Source: Pseudohalioglobus sediminis
Lineage (GTDB): Bacteria; Pseudomonadota; Gammaproteobacteria; Pseudomonadales; Halieaceae
Length of the DNA: 64,000 nt
Direction of reading: 5' to 3'
Assembly: GCF_008370495.1 (NCBI RefSeq)
Contig: NZ_VTUX01000011.1
Span: 108,635 to 172,634 of the forward strand
Under the pieces are notes generated by a model. It searched no databases. It was not told the origin of the DNA and saw nothing but the letters and a program-made list of their open reading frames with translations. This document shows, in pieces, positions 52,233 to 62,203 of this stretch (the stretch's first letter is position 1; every line of letters begins with the position of its first letter). The position numbers and the translations under genes are program-made.

Positions 52233-53576
52233 TCAACCCTCCTTCTCAATGCGCGTCAGGTTATCCCGCAGGATGGGACCGTACTCATACTTACCCGCAC
52301 ATACATAGGTACACAGGGCCAGATCCTCTTCCTCCAACTCCAGGCAACCCAGCGCCTGGGCGGTTTCAGTGTCTCCGACAATCAGCGAGCGCAGCAGCTG
52401 CGTTGGCAGGATATCCAGAGGCATGATGGTTTCATACTGCCCCACCGGCACCATAGCGCGCTCGGAGCCATTGGTATTGGTGGTCATAGGCAACGGTTTC
52501 GTGCCCAGGAAGCTGGTCAGGTAGATACCCAGGCTGGAGTGACGCTTTGTTCCCGGAGACAGCCAACCCATGAAGTCGCGCTGGCGACCCTCAAGCAGGA
52601 CTGAAACCTGGTTGTGATAGCGCCCCAGGTAAGCAGTGCCGGCTGCGACCGCGCGACCACCAAGCACCGACCCTGAAATGATACGGTTTTCACCCTCTTT
52701 CAGCTCACCCGCGCACAGGGCCTGCAGGTCTGCCCCCAGGCGTGTGCGCAGCAGGCGAGGCTTTTCCACCTGTGGGCCGGCCAGGGCGATGACGCGGTCG
52801 GTGTAGAGCCGACCGTCGAGGAACAGGCGCCCTACCGCAATGACGTCCTGGTAGCCAATCTGCCAGACCGTCTTCCCGGCGTTTACGCCCTCGAGGAAAT
52901 GGATATGTGTACCGGGTAGCCCCGCCGGATGCGGGCCGGCAAATGTGGCGACCTCAATATTGGCGGCCCTGCCCTGCGGCAAGCTGGCGTCGGCCCCGGT
53001 GCAGAGGTAAACCTTGCCCGCGGTAAGTCGGGCCAGGACATCCTGCCCCACTGCAAATGCCTCGGCCTGTTCGGCAATGATCACTGCCGGGTCCGGTGCC
53101 AGCGGGTGGGTGTCTATCGCGGTGATAAAAATAGCCGCGGGCTCACTATCCAGGGCCGGCACCTTGCTGAACGGTCGGGTGCGAAGTGCTGTCCACTGGC
53201 CGCTTTCCACCAGCTGCTGGCGTATTGCCGAAGCATCCAGCCCGGCGATCTGCTCGGCGCTGTAACTGGCGAAAGTCTCGGCTTCGTCGCCATCAACGTC
53301 GATAACAACAGACTGCAACACACGCCGGGCGCCACGGTTGATCGCTGAGACGACCCCGGAAGCCGGTGCCGTGTAACGCACGCCGTCAGTTTTTTTGTCG
53401 GTGAACAGCAATTGGCCGAGTTTGACTCGATCCCCTTCCTGTACTTCCATCGTGGGCTTCATTTCGACATAGTCGAACCCGACTAGCGCAACGGCGCGCG
53501 CCGCAGGTGCATCTTCAATTACTTGCTGGGGAGCTCCCTGGATAGGGATGTCCATGCCCCGCTTGATCTTGATCAT
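52233..53576 (-). CDS. nqrA: Na+-NQR subunit A
   Basis: A 447-residue soluble subunit at the cytoplasmic face that contacts the quinone site. [18 protein letters not shown] and [62 protein letters not shown] are the conserved N-terminal blocks. It is first in nqrABCDEF; the promoter region is at about 53600-53850. Confidence 0.97.
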   Translation of the reverse strand: MIKIKRGMDIPIQGAPQQVIEDAPAARAVALVGFDYVEMKPTMEVQEGDRVKLGQLLFTDKKTDGVRYTAPASGVVSAINRGARRVLQSVVIDVDGDEAETFASYSAEQIAGLDASAIRQQLVESGQWTALRTRPFSKVPALDSEPAAIFITAIDTHPLAPDPAVIIAEQAEAFAVGQDVLARLTAGKVYLCTGADASLPQGRAANIEVATFAGPHPAGLPGTHIHFLEGVNAGKTVWQIGYQDVIAVGRLFLDGRLYTDRVIALAGPQVEKPRLLRTRLGADLQALCAGELKEGENRIISGSVLGGRAVAAGTAYLGRYHNQVSVLLEGRQRDFMGWLSPGTKRHSSLGIYLTSFLGTKPLPMTTNTNGSERAMVPVGQYETIMPLDILPTQLLRSLIVGDTETAQALGCLELEEEDLALCTYVCAGKYEYGPILRDNLTRIEKEG

Positions 53577-53731
53577 ACGATCTGCCTACAGAAACTAGTG
53601 TATGTATGGATGGGCCGGAGAACGCTTGCGACGTGAACCCCCCGCACTCAGGGGCCTCTATGGAGCTGCCGCTCGGCGCGCTCCCGTCACCAGGGGATGG
53701 TGTTTTAAACCACCCGTCTCAAACCGCGCGC

Positions 53732-53737
53732 ATTATA
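53732..53737 (-). promoter_or_regulatory. -10-like element of the nqr operon
   Basis: Perfect TATAAT on the minus strand, giving a leader of about 150 bases before nqrA. The -35 is weak (GGTCTT about 17 bases up). Confidence 0.4.
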
Positions 53738-53820
53738 GAAGAAGCGCCACTAAAAGACCACCGCAAAAGCCCGACGAATACTCGCCAGTTATTTGATTTT
53801 GAACAGGTTTTATCGGTTTT

Positions 53821-53853
53821 TTCGACTATAGTCGAATACCCCCAAAGGGGTAT
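53821..53853. promoter_or_regulatory. two abutting palindromes, possible operators
   Basis: TTCGACTATAGTCGAA at 53821-53836 is a perfect 16-bp palindrome. It shares its last base with ATACCCC-CAAA-GGGGTAT (53836-53853), a 7-bp inverted repeat. Nothing encoded overlaps them. Confidence 0.6.
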
Positions 53854-53886
53854 GCAATACCTGGATGAGCCAGGACAGGGAGGTCA

Positions 53887-53926
53887 GGCGCCCGGTAAGG
53901 GGCGCCCGGCAAGGGGCGCCCAAGGT
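53887..53926. repeat. 14-bp GC-rich direct repeats after gap
   Basis: GGCGCCCGGTAAGG, GGCGCCCGGCAAGG and the partial GGCGCCCAAGG follow one another. Each contains the palindrome GGGCGCCC or GGCGCC, so hairpins can form in the gap transcript, but no T-run follows. Confidence 0.8.
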
Positions 53927-53943
53927 GCCAGAACGGCTACGGT

Positions 53944-55407
53944 CTATTTCGGGTAGACAGCGTAATCAATACCAGCCATCTGTTCGAGGATGCGGTGCAC
54001 CTGGCAGCTGTAGCCGAACTCATTGTCGTACCAGAGGTACAGCACCGCCTGGTTTCCGTTCACGATTGTCGCCTGGGCGTCGAAAATACAGGCATGTCGC
54101 GAGCCGACAAAGTCCGTGGATACCACTTCCGGTGAGTTGGAGTAGTCGATCTGCTTGCGCAGCTCGGAGTGCAGCGCCTGATTGCGCATGTATTCGTTGA
54201 CTTCCTCTGCTGTGGTTTCCCTGCCCAGGGTCAGGTTGAGTATCGCCATGGAGACGTTGGGCGTGGGTACACGGATTGCGTTGCCCGTGAGCTTGCCCAG
54301 CAACGCGGGCAGAACCTTGCCCACGGCCGTGGCAGCACCGGTCTCGGTCAGTACCATGTTCAGCGGCGCAGCGCGCCCGCGGCGGGATGCCTTGTGGTAA
54401 TTGTCGATAAGATTCTGGTCATTGGTGAAGGCGTGCACGGTCTCTACGTGTCCCGCCGTGATGCCGTACTCGTCATGCATGGCCTTGAGCGGCGGAGCGA
54501 TGGCGTTGGTGGTGCAGGAAGCGGCCGAGATGATGCGATCGCCCGGCTCGATAATCTCGTGATTGATACCGTGTACCACATTCTTCAGGTCACCTTTGCC
54601 CGGCGCGGTCAGAATGACCTTGGACACACCCTTGCTCTTCAGGTGCAGCGACAAACCGTCCTCATCACGCCATACGCCGGTGTTGTCCACTACGATGGCA
54701 TCATCGATACCGTAATCGGTGTAATCGATGGTGTCAGGGCCATCAGCGTAGATGACCTTGACCTCGTTCCCGTTGGCGACGAAGGACTGGCGCTCTTCAT
54801 CGACGCGGATGGTGCCATCAAAAGCGCCGTGAACCGAATCCCGGCGCAACAGGCTGGCTCGCTTGACCAGGTCATTGGGCGCCTTGCCCTTGCGCACAAC
54901 GATGGCACGCAGGCGCAGACCGTCGCCGCCGTCTGTTTTCTCGATAAGGATTCGCGCCATCAGGCGGCCAATACGCCCGAAGCCGTACAGCACCACGTCC
55001 TGTGGCTTCTCCAGCGGGCGCGCGCTGGAACCGATGTCCTCCGCCACTACCTGGCGGACATATTCTTCCACCGACATGCCCTGGCCAGCGCCCTTGTCGT
55101 AATAATTGACCGCGATACGGCCCACATCGATGTGCGCAGGTCCCAGGTCTAGCCGGGCCAGTTCATCCAGGACTGGAGCCGTCTCGAACTCAGACAGCTC
55201 GTTGGCCTCAACCTGGCGCACGTAGCGGTGATCCTTCATGATCTCCGTTACCGAGCGGTTTACCAGGGATTTGCCGTAGATATAACACTTAACATCACGC
55301 TCACGCGACAGACTCCCGACAATGGGTATCATGCCCTCTGCCAGCGCCTCACGCTGTTTCCAATCCTTGAAGTAGTCGTCTGGACGTTCTCTCTTGCGGT
55401 CGTTCAC
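53944..55407 (-). CDS. glyceraldehyde-3-phosphate dehydrogenase, long form
   Basis: A 487-residue GAPDH of the long gammaproteobacterial type (Pseudomonas GapB-like), with about 125 extra N-terminal residues before the NAD domain starting VVLYGFGRIGRLMARILIEK. The catalytic site SAASCTTNAIAPPLKAMHD is present, followed by HAFTNDQNLIDNYHKASRRGRAAPLNMVLTETGAATAVGKVLP. The C-terminus has LWYDNEFGYSCQVHRILEQMA. Start is GTG 55407. It is divergent from mfd, the same arrangement as in pseudomonads. Direction (glycolytic or gluconeogenic) cannot be told. Confidence 0.96.
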   Translation of the reverse strand: MNDRKRERPDDYFKDWKQREALAEGMIPIVGSLSRERDVKCYIYGKSLVNRSVTEIMKDHRYVRQVEANELSEFETAPVLDELARLDLGPAHIDVGRIAVNYYDKGAGQGMSVEEYVRQVVAEDIGSSARPLEKPQDVVLYGFGRIGRLMARILIEKTDGGDGLRLRAIVVRKGKAPNDLVKRASLLRRDSVHGAFDGTIRVDEERQSFVANGNEVKVIYADGPDTIDYTDYGIDDAIVVDNTGVWRDEDGLSLHLKSKGVSKVILTAPGKGDLKNVVHGINHEIIEPGDRIISAASCTTNAIAPPLKAMHDEYGITAGHVETVHAFTNDQNLIDNYHKASRRGRAAPLNMVLTETGAATAVGKVLPALLGKLTGNAIRVPTPNVSMAILNLTLGRETTAEEVNEYMRNQALHSELRKQIDYSNSPEVVSTDFVGSRHACIFDAQATIVNGNQAVLYLWYDNEFGYSCQVHRILEQMAGIDYAVYPK

Positions 55408-55580
55408 GGTAGTCTCGATCCTGAGCGGTGATGAAGTTGGGGGCGCGTATTATCGTTCGATGAAATGGCCGGCGCAAGCGCTCTGCGGGCATATTCACAC
55501 TCTGCCACCCCTGCGGACTGGAGCCCCGGCCGGCAGCCACGATACAATGCGCGCCCCCAGTCAGTAGTCAGACCCGAACC

Positions 55581-58500
55581 ATGTTTACCACGCTCATCGA
55601 GGACACGCCCTGGCCACACAAGGCCGGCTCGCGCACGGCGATAGGACCTTTCTACGGTGGCAGCGACGCACGCTGCATCGCTGAACTCGCCTCTGCCGGG
55701 CGCTTACTGGTGGTGATCACCGCCGATACCAGCTCCGCGCTGGCGCTGGAGCGGGAACTGCCCTTCTACCTCGACAGCGAACTGGAGATCCTCGCGTTCC
55801 CCGACTGGGAAACCCTGCCCTACGATAACTTTTCACCGCACCAGGACATTATTTCCGAGCGCCTGAGAACGCTCTACCGGCTGCCGGAGTGTCGCGGAGG
55901 TATTCTGGTGGTGCCGGTGCCGACACTGATGCACCGGCTGCCACCGACCCACTACGTCGCCGGTTCCAGCCTGGTACTGGAATCCGGCCAGAGCATCGAT
56001 CTGGACACGTTTCGGCGCAACCTGGAACGCAACGGCTATCGCAACGTGGAAACGGTCTTTGAACACGGTGAGTTTGCCTTGCGAGGCTCGCTGTTCGACA
56101 TTTTCCCCATGGGCTCGCAGCTGCCCTACCGCATCGACCTCCTCGATGATGAGATCGACAGCCTGCGCACCTTCGATCCGGAATCCCAGCTTACCGTCGA
56201 TAGAGTGGATGACATCAGGCTGCTGCCGGCTCGCGAATATCCGCTGGACAGCAGTGCCATTACCCGTTTCCAGATGAACTGGTGGGACAGCTTTGACGTT
56301 GATCACGACAACTGCCCGACCTATACCGAGGTCAGCGCCGGGCGCAGCCCGGGCGGCTGTGAGTACTACCTGCCGCTGTTCTTCGATGAATGCGCCACCC
56401 TGTTCGACTACCTGCCCGACGATACCGCCCTGATAGCCACGGGCGACCACCACCAGGCAGCGGAGCATTTCTGGCAGGAAGTGGGCAACCGCTTTGAAGA
56501 ATACGGCATCGACCCCCGACGTCCACTGTTACCGCCCAGGCGCGGCTTCACACCCGTGGAAGAGCTCTACCAGCTACTCGGGAAGTTCCCGGTACTGGAA
56601 CTGCGTCACAACCCCGACGCCCCCGTACACAGGCGGACCGAGGTGCAACCGCCACCGCAGTTGGCCAGCGACCAGACCGTGGCCTCGGCGGCGTCGAATC
56701 TCGCCAACTTCATCAACGACCACGGCGGCCCGGTGCTGCTCTGCGCCGAGTCGGCTGGCCGTCGCGAGATACTGCTGGAGTCGCTGAAGAAGCAGGGGCT
56801 GACCCCTGGCCCCGCGGACAACTGGCATGCATTTTTGGCCAGTGGTGAGCCATTCTCCATCGCCACGGCGCCACTGGACCGCGGGCTGTATTTCGGGCCC
56901 GGCAAGCCGACCCTGGTCAGCGAAGCGCAGTTGTTTGGGGAGCGCGTGGCCCAGCGCCGGCGCCGGCGCGCCAGCTCGGATGCGGCCAATGCGAACGTAT
57001 TTCGCGATATCAACGAACTGCGCGAGGGTGTTCCGGTCGTTCACCTCGAGCACGGTGTCGGCCGCTATGTCGGCTTGCAGACCCTGCAGGTGGACGCACA
57101 GGAAGCCGAATTCCTGACCCTGGAGTATGCCCGCGGTTCAAAACTCTATGTGCCCGTCGCCTCGCTGCACCTGATAAGTCGCTATGCCGGCTCGGATCCG
57201 GACCTGGCACCCCTGCACTCCCTGGGCTCGGAGCAGTGGGACAAGGCGCGCCGCAAGGCCAGCGAAAAAGCCAACGACATCGCCGCCCAGCTGCTGGACG
57301 TCTACGCCCGGCGCGAGGCACGCAAGGGCTATGCCTTTGATCTCGCCGATGAAAACTATGCCCGCTTTGCCGCTGCATTCCCCTTCGAGGAGACACCGGA
57401 CCAGGAACAGACTATCAATGCCGTTCTCGAAGACATGCGCAGCGACAAGGTCATGGACAGGCTGGTTTGCGGTGATGTCGGTTTCGGCAAAACCGAAGTT
57501 GCCATGCGCGCCGCCTTTGTCGCCACACAAAACAGCAAGCAGGTCGCGGTGCTGGTGCCAACCACCCTGCTGGCGCAGCAGCACTACAGCTCGTTCTGCG
57601 ACCGTTTTGCCGACTGGCCGGTTAATATCGAAGTCATATCCCGTTTCAAATCCGCCGCCCAGCTGCGCGAGGTCGGCAAGCGGGTAGCCGCTGGCGAGAT
57701 CGACATCCTGGTGGGAACGCACAAGCTGCTGCAAAGCGATTTTGAGTTCGATGACCTGGGACTGCTGGTGATCGATGAAGAGCACCGTTTTGGTGTGAAG
57801 CAGAAAGAAGCCATCAAGGCATTGCGCGCGCAGGTTGATATCCTGACCCTGACCGCCACCCCGATCCCGCGCACGCTGAATATGGCGCTGGGCGGGATGC
57901 GCGACCTCTCCATCATTGCCACACCGCCGGCCCGGCGCCTCTCCATCAAGACCTTCGTGCGTGAACACAACGTCGCCCTGATCAAGGAGGCCGTGCTGCG
58001 TGAAACCCTGCGCGGTGGACAGGTGTACTACCTGCACAACGAGGTCAAATCCATCGAGGAGCGCGCGCGCAAGTTGCAGGAATTGCTGCCCGACCTCAGG
58101 GTCGGCATTGCCCACGGCCAGATGCGGGAAACTGAACTGGAGCAGGTAATGTCCGCTTTTTACCACCAGCGGCACCATATCCTGCTCTGCACTACCATTA
58201 TTGAAACCGGTATTGATATCCCCAACGCCAACACCATCATCATCGAGCGTGCCGACAAGTTCGGCCTGGCACAGTTGCACCAGCTGCGCGGACGAGTTGG
58301 CCGCTCGCACCACCAGGCCTACGCCTATCTGCTCACACCGCCACGGTCGGCCATTACCGCCGATGCCGGCAAACGCCTGGAGGCGATCGAGGCCGCGGGG
58401 GACCTGGGAGCGGGCTACCTGCTGGCTACCCATGATCTCGAGATTCGCGGCGCCGGTGAACTGCTGGGCGACGAACAGAGCGGGCAAATTCACTCGGTGG

Positions 58501-59045
58501 GCTTTTCCTTGTACATGGATATGCTCGAACGCGCAGTAGCAGCGCTCAAGCGCGGGGAAATCCCGGACGTCGACGCCCCGCTGGACGCCGGCACCGAGAT
58601 CAACCTGCATCTGCCCGCGCTGATACCTGGCGACTACCTGCCCGACATCAACACCCGCCTGGTGCTGTACAAACGCATCGCCGCGGCAAGCGATGAAGAG
58701 CAACTGCGTGAGCTACAGGTGGAGATGATCGACCGCTTTGGCCTGCTGCCGGAACAGGTCAGCAACCTGTTCCTGATATCGCGACTGCGGCAGCAGGCTG
58801 AGCGACTGGGAATACGCACCATTGAAGTGGGTGATCGAGGTGGTAGTATCGAATTCAAGGAGTCCACCCGCGTCAACCCCATGTCCCTGGTGACCCTGGT
58901 CCAGTCCGATCCTCGCGCCTATAAACTTGCCGGCGCCACGCGACTGCGTTTTGAGCGGGATCTGGCGGACAAGGGGCAGCGTGTGCAGTATGTGGAGGAT
59001 CTTCTCAACACGTTTGCCAATGAAGCCACGGAATACGCCGCCTGA
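55581..59045 (+). CDS. mfd: transcription-repair coupling factor Mfd
   Basis: A 1154-residue SF2 translocase that removes stalled RNA polymerase and recruits UvrA. The UvrB-homology module is at residues about 15-350 (ALERELPFYLDSELEILAFPDWETLPYDNFSPHQDIISERL). The RNA-polymerase-interacting domain starts near VPVVHLEHGVGRYVGLQTL. Walker A is CGDVGFGKTEVAMRAAFVA, motif II VIDEEHRFGVKQKE, motif III TLTATPIPRTLNMALGGMRDLSII, motif VI QLRGRVGRSHHQAYAYLL. Full length. It is followed by csiV with a one-base overlap (TGATG). Confidence 0.98.
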   Translation: MFTTLIEDTPWPHKAGSRTAIGPFYGGSDARCIAELASAGRLLVVITADTSSALALERELPFYLDSELEILAFPDWETLPYDNFSPHQDIISERLRTLYRLPECRGGILVVPVPTLMHRLPPTHYVAGSSLVLESGQSIDLDTFRRNLERNGYRNVETVFEHGEFALRGSLFDIFPMGSQLPYRIDLLDDEIDSLRTFDPESQLTVDRVDDIRLLPAREYPLDSSAITRFQMNWWDSFDVDHDNCPTYTEVSAGRSPGGCEYYLPLFFDECATLFDYLPDDTALIATGDHHQAAEHFWQEVGNRFEEYGIDPRRPLLPPRRGFTPVEELYQLLGKFPVLELRHNPDAPVHRRTEVQPPPQLASDQTVASAASNLANFINDHGGPVLLCAESAGRREILLESLKKQGLTPGPADNWHAFLASGEPFSIATAPLDRGLYFGPGKPTLVSEAQLFGERVAQRRRRRASSDAANANVFRDINELREGVPVVHLEHGVGRYVGLQTLQVDAQEAEFLTLEYARGSKLYVPVASLHLISRYAGSDPDLAPLHSLGSEQWDKARRKASEKANDIAAQLLDVYARREARKGYAFDLADENYARFAAAFPFEETPDQEQTINAVLEDMRSDKVMDRLVCGDVGFGKTEVAMRAAFVATQNSKQVAVLVPTTLLAQQHYSSFCDRFADWPVNIEVISRFKSAAQLREVGKRVAAGEIDILVGTHKLLQSDFEFDDLGLLVIDEEHRFGVKQKEAIKALRAQVDILTLTATPIPRTLNMALGGMRDLSIIATPPARRLSIKTFVREHNVALIKEAVLRETLRGGQVYYLHNEVKSIEERARKLQELLPDLRVGIAHGQMRETELEQVMSAFYHQRHHILLCTTIIETGIDIPNANTIIIERADKFGLAQLHQLRGRVGRSHHQAYAYLLTPPRSAITADAGKRLEAIEAAGDLGAGYLLATHDLEIRGAGELLGDEQSGQIHSVGFSLYMDMLERAVAALKRGEIPDVDAPLDAGTEINLHLPALIPGDYLPDINTRLVLYKRIAAASDEEQLRELQVEMIDRFGLLPEQVSNLFLISRLRQQAERLGIRTIEVGDRGGSIEFKESTRVNPMSLVTLVQSDPRAYKLAGATRLRFERDLADKGQRVQYVEDLLNTFANEATEYAA

Positions 59046-60046
59046 TGCCACACACCCCTCGCAAGTTTTCTGTTCTGCTGGCACCTCTGTTGCTGGCCGG
59101 TTCGCTATCCTCCGCCGCGCAAAGTGAGCGCTGGTACCAGGTGGAGTTGTTGATTTTCAGCAATCCCACGGGAGCCAACAGCGAACAGTGGGAGGCCATG
59201 CCTGACCTCGCCTATCCCGAGCCGGCGCGATTTCTGGTGAACCCGGGGCAGATAAGAGACCGGGTAGCGGAGCACCGTGGGCCCAGCGAACTGGACAGCT
59301 TCGGCCGGCTCTGGCTGCGCGCAGCCAGCGAGATTGGCACCGGCGATTCGCCAGCCGGGAATACTGGCGACACCTCCGACTCCGGCGTGACAGATCAGCC
59401 TGCGGTGTCAGGAGCAGCTTTGGCACCGACTCCGTTTGTCACCCTGCCCTCGGCACAGGGTGAGTTCCACGGCAAAACCGCGTACATGGAGCGGCGCGGC
59501 AACTACCGTATCCTGTTTCATGAAACCTGGGTACAGCCCGTGCGTGAAGAGCAGGACGCCATACCGCTGGTCATCGACCGCTCTGGCGACAGTGGCGACT
59601 GGCCTGCCCTGCAGGGCAGCGTCAAGATCCATATATCGCGCTACCTGCACGTGGAGACCAATCTCTGGCTCAACACCCAGGGCCGCTACTTGCCGGGTGA
59701 CTGGCGCATGCCCGCACCGCCCCTGGGGCCAGCTTCGGTTATTGATGAGACGATTACCGAGGAAGAACTGGAAGAGCCCTACTTCATCAGCCCCGAAAGT
59801 GAGGCTGCTATTCATGCGACCGATGGCACCGGCGCTCTCGCCCCGGAAGCAGAGGTCGACGAAGCGGAGGCCTATCCCTGGCGGCACGCGGTGCTGATGC
59901 AACAAAAGCGGCGCATGCGCAGTAACGAGGTGCATTATATTGATCACCCGCTGATGGGCGTGATCGTCAGGTTCACGCCAGTGGACGCCAGCCAGTTACA
60001 GGCAATGGCACAGGCAGAACAGGAGCGGGGCGCGCTACCCGACTGA
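59045..60046 (+). CDS. csiV: CsiV-family periplasmic protein
   Basis: A 333-residue exported protein with a signal peptide (PRKFSVLLAPLLLAGSLSSAAQS). RWYQVELLIFSNP is the CsiV opening, followed by a variable middle and GNYRILFHETWVQPV, then KIHISRYLHVETNLWLN and YPWRHAVLMQQKRRMRSNEVHYIDHPLMGVIVRFTPV. In Vibrio, CsiV binds peptidoglycan and activates LpoA for cell-wall growth; mfd-csiV adjacency is conserved. Family assignment is good; conservation of the Vibrio function here is inferred. Confidence 0.9.
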   Translation: MPHTPRKFSVLLAPLLLAGSLSSAAQSERWYQVELLIFSNPTGANSEQWEAMPDLAYPEPARFLVNPGQIRDRVAEHRGPSELDSFGRLWLRAASEIGTGDSPAGNTGDTSDSGVTDQPAVSGAALAPTPFVTLPSAQGEFHGKTAYMERRGNYRILFHETWVQPVREEQDAIPLVIDRSGDSGDWPALQGSVKIHISRYLHVETNLWLNTQGRYLPGDWRMPAPPLGPASVIDETITEEELEEPYFISPESEAAIHATDGTGALAPEAEVDEAEAYPWRHAVLMQQKRRMRSNEVHYIDHPLMGVIVRFTPVDASQLQAMAQAEQERGALPD

Positions 60047-60077
60047 TCTCCCCGACCGCTTTCGAGGCACCGGGCAG

Positions 60078-60830
60078 TTACCGCGCGTAGTGCGCATCGG
60101 CCGCCAGCGCAACCAGCAGCCGGCCCACCACAGCAGCCTCGCGATGCAGCGTGTCACGCATCATTTCCAGCGTCAGCGGCTTGTCATCCAGACCGGCTGC
60201 TGCATTCACCACCATGCATACACTGGCATACGCCAGGCCCAGTTCTCGCGCCAGCGAGGCTTCCGGCATGCCCGTCATACCCACCAGGTCGCAGCCGTCG
60301 CGGGCCATGCGCTGGATTTCAGCCGCCGTTTCCAGGCGCGGCCCCTGCATGACGCCGTGAACGCCGGCACCTGCATGGGCAATGGACTCTCGCCCTGCGG
60401 CGTCCAGTAGCGCCTGGCGCAAACGGGCATCGTAAGGACTGGTGAAGTCGATGTGCATCAAGGTGTCGTCTTCCCCGGTATCAAAAGTATGCTCGCGGCC
60501 CCAGGTGTAGTCGATGATCTGGTCCGGGATCACCAGGCGGCCCGGGCGCATGCCCTCACTGATACCACCTACCGCATTGATCGCTACCACGTCAGTCACG
60601 CCGAGGTGCTGTAGCGCCCAGAGGTTTGCGCGGTAGTTCACCCGGTGCGGGGGTATCGCCCGCGGGCTGCCGTGGCGCTGCAGGAAGAACAGTCGGCGCC
60701 CCCCGAGCTGGCCTTCCTGCAGCGGCCGCGAGGGCTCGCCGTAGGGAGTCTCCAGCGCATGCGTGTCCACGATCTGCAAACCGCTGAGCTGGTCCAGGCC
60801 GGTACCACCGATAACGCCTAAAATACTCAT
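60078..60830 (-). CDS. mtiP: S-methyl-5'-thioinosine phosphorylase (MTAP family)
   Basis: A 250-residue purine-nucleoside phosphorylase of the MTAP/PNP class. ILGVIGGTGLDQLSGLQ is the phosphate-binding opening. RRLFFLQRHGSPRAIPPHRVNYRANLWALQHLGVTDVVAINAVGGISEGMRPGRLVIPDQIIDYTWGREHTF is as in Pseudomonas PA3004, which prefers methylthioinosine. GPRLETAAEIQRMARDGCDLVGMTGMPEASLARELGLAYASVCMVVNAAAG follows. Substrate assignment rests on recalled similarity and synteny with mfd-csiV. It overlaps the start line of the MscS gene by four bases. Confidence 0.88.
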   Translation of the reverse strand: MSILGVIGGTGLDQLSGLQIVDTHALETPYGEPSRPLQEGQLGGRRLFFLQRHGSPRAIPPHRVNYRANLWALQHLGVTDVVAINAVGGISEGMRPGRLVIPDQIIDYTWGREHTFDTGEDDTLMHIDFTSPYDARLRQALLDAAGRESIAHAGAGVHGVMQGPRLETAAEIQRMARDGCDLVGMTGMPEASLARELGLAYASVCMVVNAAAGLDDKPLTLEMMRDTLHREAAVVGRLLVALAADAHYAR

Positions 60831-61930
60831 TCTGATTGCTCCGGCCCCATCTGCAGCACCTGCTCTACGTGCAGGGTTTGTGTCGGGAACGCCACATCGG
60901 CGCCGTTGGCGTGAATAATTTCCAGGGTTTTCAACAACACATCCTGCTTGATTTCATGGAATTCCACCCACACCGTGGTTTTGGTGAAGGTATAGATAAA
61001 AAAGTCCAGCGACGAGGGGCCGAAGGCGACGAAATTAACGATCAGCGTCCGCGACAGATCAAGATCCTCGTGCGCCTGCAGCATCGCTTTCACCTGCTGC
61101 ACGATCGTGCCCATCTTGTCGGCGTCCTGGTAGCGAATACCGATGGTTTCATAGATGCGCCGATTGTGCATGCGCGACGGATTCTCCACCGCTATCTGAC
61201 TGAAAATCGCGTTGGGAACGTACAGCGGCCGCTGATCAAAGGTCCGTATTCGCGTCAGGCGCCAGCCAATGTCTTCCACCGTACCCTCGATCTGCTTGTC
61301 CGGGGAACGTATCCAGTCACCCGTGGTGAAGGGCCTGTCCAGGTATATACTCAGGCCGCCAAAGAAATTGGCCAGCAGGTCCTTGGCGGCAAAGCCAACA
61401 GCAATACCACCGATGCCGCCAAAAGCGAGCAGCCCGGAAATCGACACGCCCACGCTCTGCAGGATCATCAGGCCGGCTATCACCCACATAGCGACCCGCA
61501 GTAACTGCGCCACGGCACGCACCGTCGCTTTATCCGTGGACCCGCTGTCGCCGTAGTGGGTAGACAGCAGTTCCTGTTCCGCTCCGCCAATCAACCTGTG
61601 CAGGAACCAGGCAAGCAACACGACCAGCAGGGTGTCGTACATGGTGACCAGGTAATCCTGCCAGCCCTCGCCCACTGTGTAGATATCCAGGGCGATGTAG
61701 CCCACCACGACCCACAGCACCACGCGAAGGGGTCGCGCCAGCGCGGTGACTACCACATCATCCCAATTGTAACTGTTGGCCTCGACGGCGCGATGCAGGC
61801 GACGAACCAGGTACCCCAGTAGCAGGTGTGCCGCGACACCGGCACACAGCAGCAGCAGGACGGCCATGCTTTCGGTATGTAACCCGAGTGTCGAAGCCAG
61901 GGACTGCAAGCGGGTATCAAGATCACTCAT
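60827..61930 (-). CDS. MscS-family mechanosensitive channel
   Basis: A 367-residue channel with about five membrane helices. The pore helix and following beta domain are VGVSISGLLAFGGIGGIAVGFAAKDLLANFFGGLSIYLDRPFTTGDWIRSPDKQIEGTVEDIGWRLTRIRTFDQRPLYVPNAIFSQIAVENPSRM. Extra N-terminal helices make it larger than MscS (286) and closer to YbdG/YnaI size. ATG 61930 is chosen; a GTG lies 15 bases upstream. Opens under membrane tension to release solutes. Confidence 0.94.
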   Translation of the reverse strand: MSDLDTRLQSLASTLGLHTESMAVLLLLCAGVAAHLLLGYLVRRLHRAVEANSYNWDDVVVTALARPLRVVLWVVVGYIALDIYTVGEGWQDYLVTMYDTLLVVLLAWFLHRLIGGAEQELLSTHYGDSGSTDKATVRAVAQLLRVAMWVIAGLMILQSVGVSISGLLAFGGIGGIAVGFAAKDLLANFFGGLSIYLDRPFTTGDWIRSPDKQIEGTVEDIGWRLTRIRTFDQRPLYVPNAIFSQIAVENPSRMHNRRIYETIGIRYQDADKMGTIVQQVKAMLQAHEDLDLSRTLIVNFVAFGPSSLDFFIYTFTKTTVWVEFHEIKQDVLLKTLEIIHANGADVAFPTQTLHVEQVLQMGPEQSE

Positions 61931-62203
61931 CGCGGGCTCAGGCACATTGGCCGCGGCGCTTTTTTAGACAATTTTTTCATTTTCAAGGGTCACCTTATCT
62001 ATGCACGGGTATATAAAAGCCCGCCCGGCTTGAAGTCAACTCTGGATGTCACGCGCAAGCTCTTGATCCTTTTTGGAAATAATCAGTGCCCTCCGGAAGG
62101 TAATTTCGAAGCGCTGATTTATACCCTAATCTCATAATGGACAGCCTCAAACAGCGTGATATGTTGGTCGAGCAAGTAGGCGAACACGATGGAGGCCAGA
62201 CCC

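Larger units (their letters stand above)
53577..53943. other. nqr upstream region between nqrA and gap
   Basis: About 370 bases with no gene. It holds a TATAAT (minus, 53732-53737) that could be the nqr -10, two adjacent palindromes at 53821-53853, and 14-bp GC-rich direct repeats at 53887-53926. Details are in separate entries. Confidence 0.6.

Noticed and set aside
50799..52604. 601-codon plus-strand open frame across nqrC and nqrB
   Set aside because: Antisense to two clear NQR genes; its His/Gln/Arg-rich composition is typical for reverse-strand reading.
48992..53576. RNF complex instead of NQR
   Set aside because: NqrA, NqrF with its ferredoxin/FNR layout, NqrM and ApbE are all present, and no RnfB or RnfC is seen.
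57138..58703. 521-codon minus-strand open frame inside mfd
   Set aside because: It is antisense to the helicase domain of Mfd, has no recognisable motif, and long antisense frames are usual in GC-rich genes.
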